Assembly (NCBI GenBank): GCA_910578575.1
Contig: CAJTQP010000096.1
Location: 1-5,485, forward strand
Direction: 5' to 3'
Length of the DNA stretch: 5,485 bases
Source of the DNA: an uncultured Oscillospiraceae bacterium
Lineage (GTDB): Bacteria; Bacillota; Clostridia; Oscillospirales; Oscillospiraceae
Shown: positions 5,122 through 5,485 of the stretch, piece after piece
Layout: every line of letters starts with the position of its first letter
How positions within the stretch are numbered: position 1 is the first letter of the stretch
The notes under the pieces: model-generated
Database searches by the model: none
Told to the model about the DNA's origin: nothing
Seen by the model: the letters and a program-made list of their open reading frames with translations, nothing else
Program-made: the position numbers and the translations under genes

Positions 5122-5485
5122 CAGCCGCTCCACCGGTTTGCGCAGCCGCCGGACGAAGCATTTCACGATCTGTCCCGTGAGCAAGGCCGCAATCATCGTG
5201 CCCTCCCGCGTCCCCACAACGCTGTGGAAAAACACCAGGGACAGCATAACAGCCAACACCACACAGCTGATATCGAAACCGATCTTCACGTTGCCGAAGT
5301 TCATCCAAAGTTTATCCGACATTGCCTTCACAAAAGCCTCCCCAGAGTTCATCACCACGTTGGCCAGCACCGCCAGGGCGATGCCAAAGCCCAAAATCAC
5401 CGTGCCGCCCAGCACCAGGGCCAGGCGCAGGAGATAGCTCTCCGCCGGAATGCCAGACACACACCAACTTCCAAAGTCCGTAAAC
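5110..5485 (-). CDS. YczE/YitT-family membrane protein, C-terminal part (cut by window edge)
   Basis: The reading frame is open to the right edge of the window, giving the last ~124 residues. Hydrophobic helices are visible at about residues 17-40, 62-80 and 88-101 of the visible part. The pattern NSGEAFVKAMSDK, FG.VKIGFDISCVVLAV, then VGTREGTMIAALLTGQIVK, matches the second half of YczE/YyaS/YitT-type integral membrane proteins, whose transported substrate or function is not established. The partial segment FTDFGSW at the edge fits the end of the missing first half, so the GTG at 5460 is an internal valine and not the start. The stop TGA is at 5110-5112, inside the end of the GNAT gene on the other strand. 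Basic residues (RRLRK) near the C-terminus suggest a cytoplasmic tail. Confidence 0.85.
   Translation of the reverse strand, partial: FTDFGSWCVSGIPAESYLLRLALVLGGTVILGFGIALAVLANVVMNSGEAFVKAMSDKLWMNFGNVKIGFDISCVVLAVMLSLVFFHSVVGTREGTMIAALLTGQIVKCFVRRLRKPVERLLCA

Overview
The window looks like chromosomal DNA from a GC-rich, gut-type Clostridia, probably Oscillospiraceae (Flavonifractor/Oscillibacter-like). This is inferred from strong AGGAGG ribosome-binding sites, sigma-A type promoters, a T-box riboswitch ahead of an aminoacyl-tRNA synthetase operon, a YcxB-like protein, a YczE/YitT-type membrane protein and a type I-C CRISPR repeat. Genus assignment would need a database search.

Layout. (1) Positions 1-155 are the trailer (old) end of a type I-C CRISPR array read on the + strand: two full 32-bp repeats, two spacers and a decayed terminal repeat. 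The leader and any cas genes would lie to the left. (2) Positions 156-318 hold no gene. They contain a long perfect hairpin (240-283) that fits the terminator of valS, which arrives from the other direction. (3) Positions 319-3975 are one minus-strand transcription unit: a sigma-A promoter (3946-3975), a valine-type T-box leader with its terminator (3696-3938), a small two-helix YcxB-like membrane protein (3134-3664), a 157-bp GC-rich spacer with a structured repeat, and valS (319-2976). The specifier region reads GUCGUC, so uncharged valyl-tRNA should allow read-through into both genes. (4) Positions 3997-4475 are a minus-strand type II toxin-antitoxin pair, a 69-aa antitoxin followed by a YafQ/RelE-type mRNA interferase, with its own promoter at 4529-4557. 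It is more AT-rich than valS and looks acquired. (5) Divergent from it, a well-formed promoter (4598-4626) drives a YafP-like GNAT acetyltransferase (4660-5121, + strand). (6) The window closes with the C-terminal part of a YczE/YitT-family membrane protein on the minus strand (5110 to the edge), whose 3' end overlaps that of the GNAT gene by 12 bp.

The valS operon is a complete regulatory circuit: tRNA-Val charging is sensed by the T-box, which controls the enzyme that charges tRNA-Val. The unexplained parts are why a YcxB-like protein sits first in that operon and what the structured repeat between the two genes does. The other genes are ordinary accessory content. I found no convincing evidence of a wholly new system, but several details deserve a second look.
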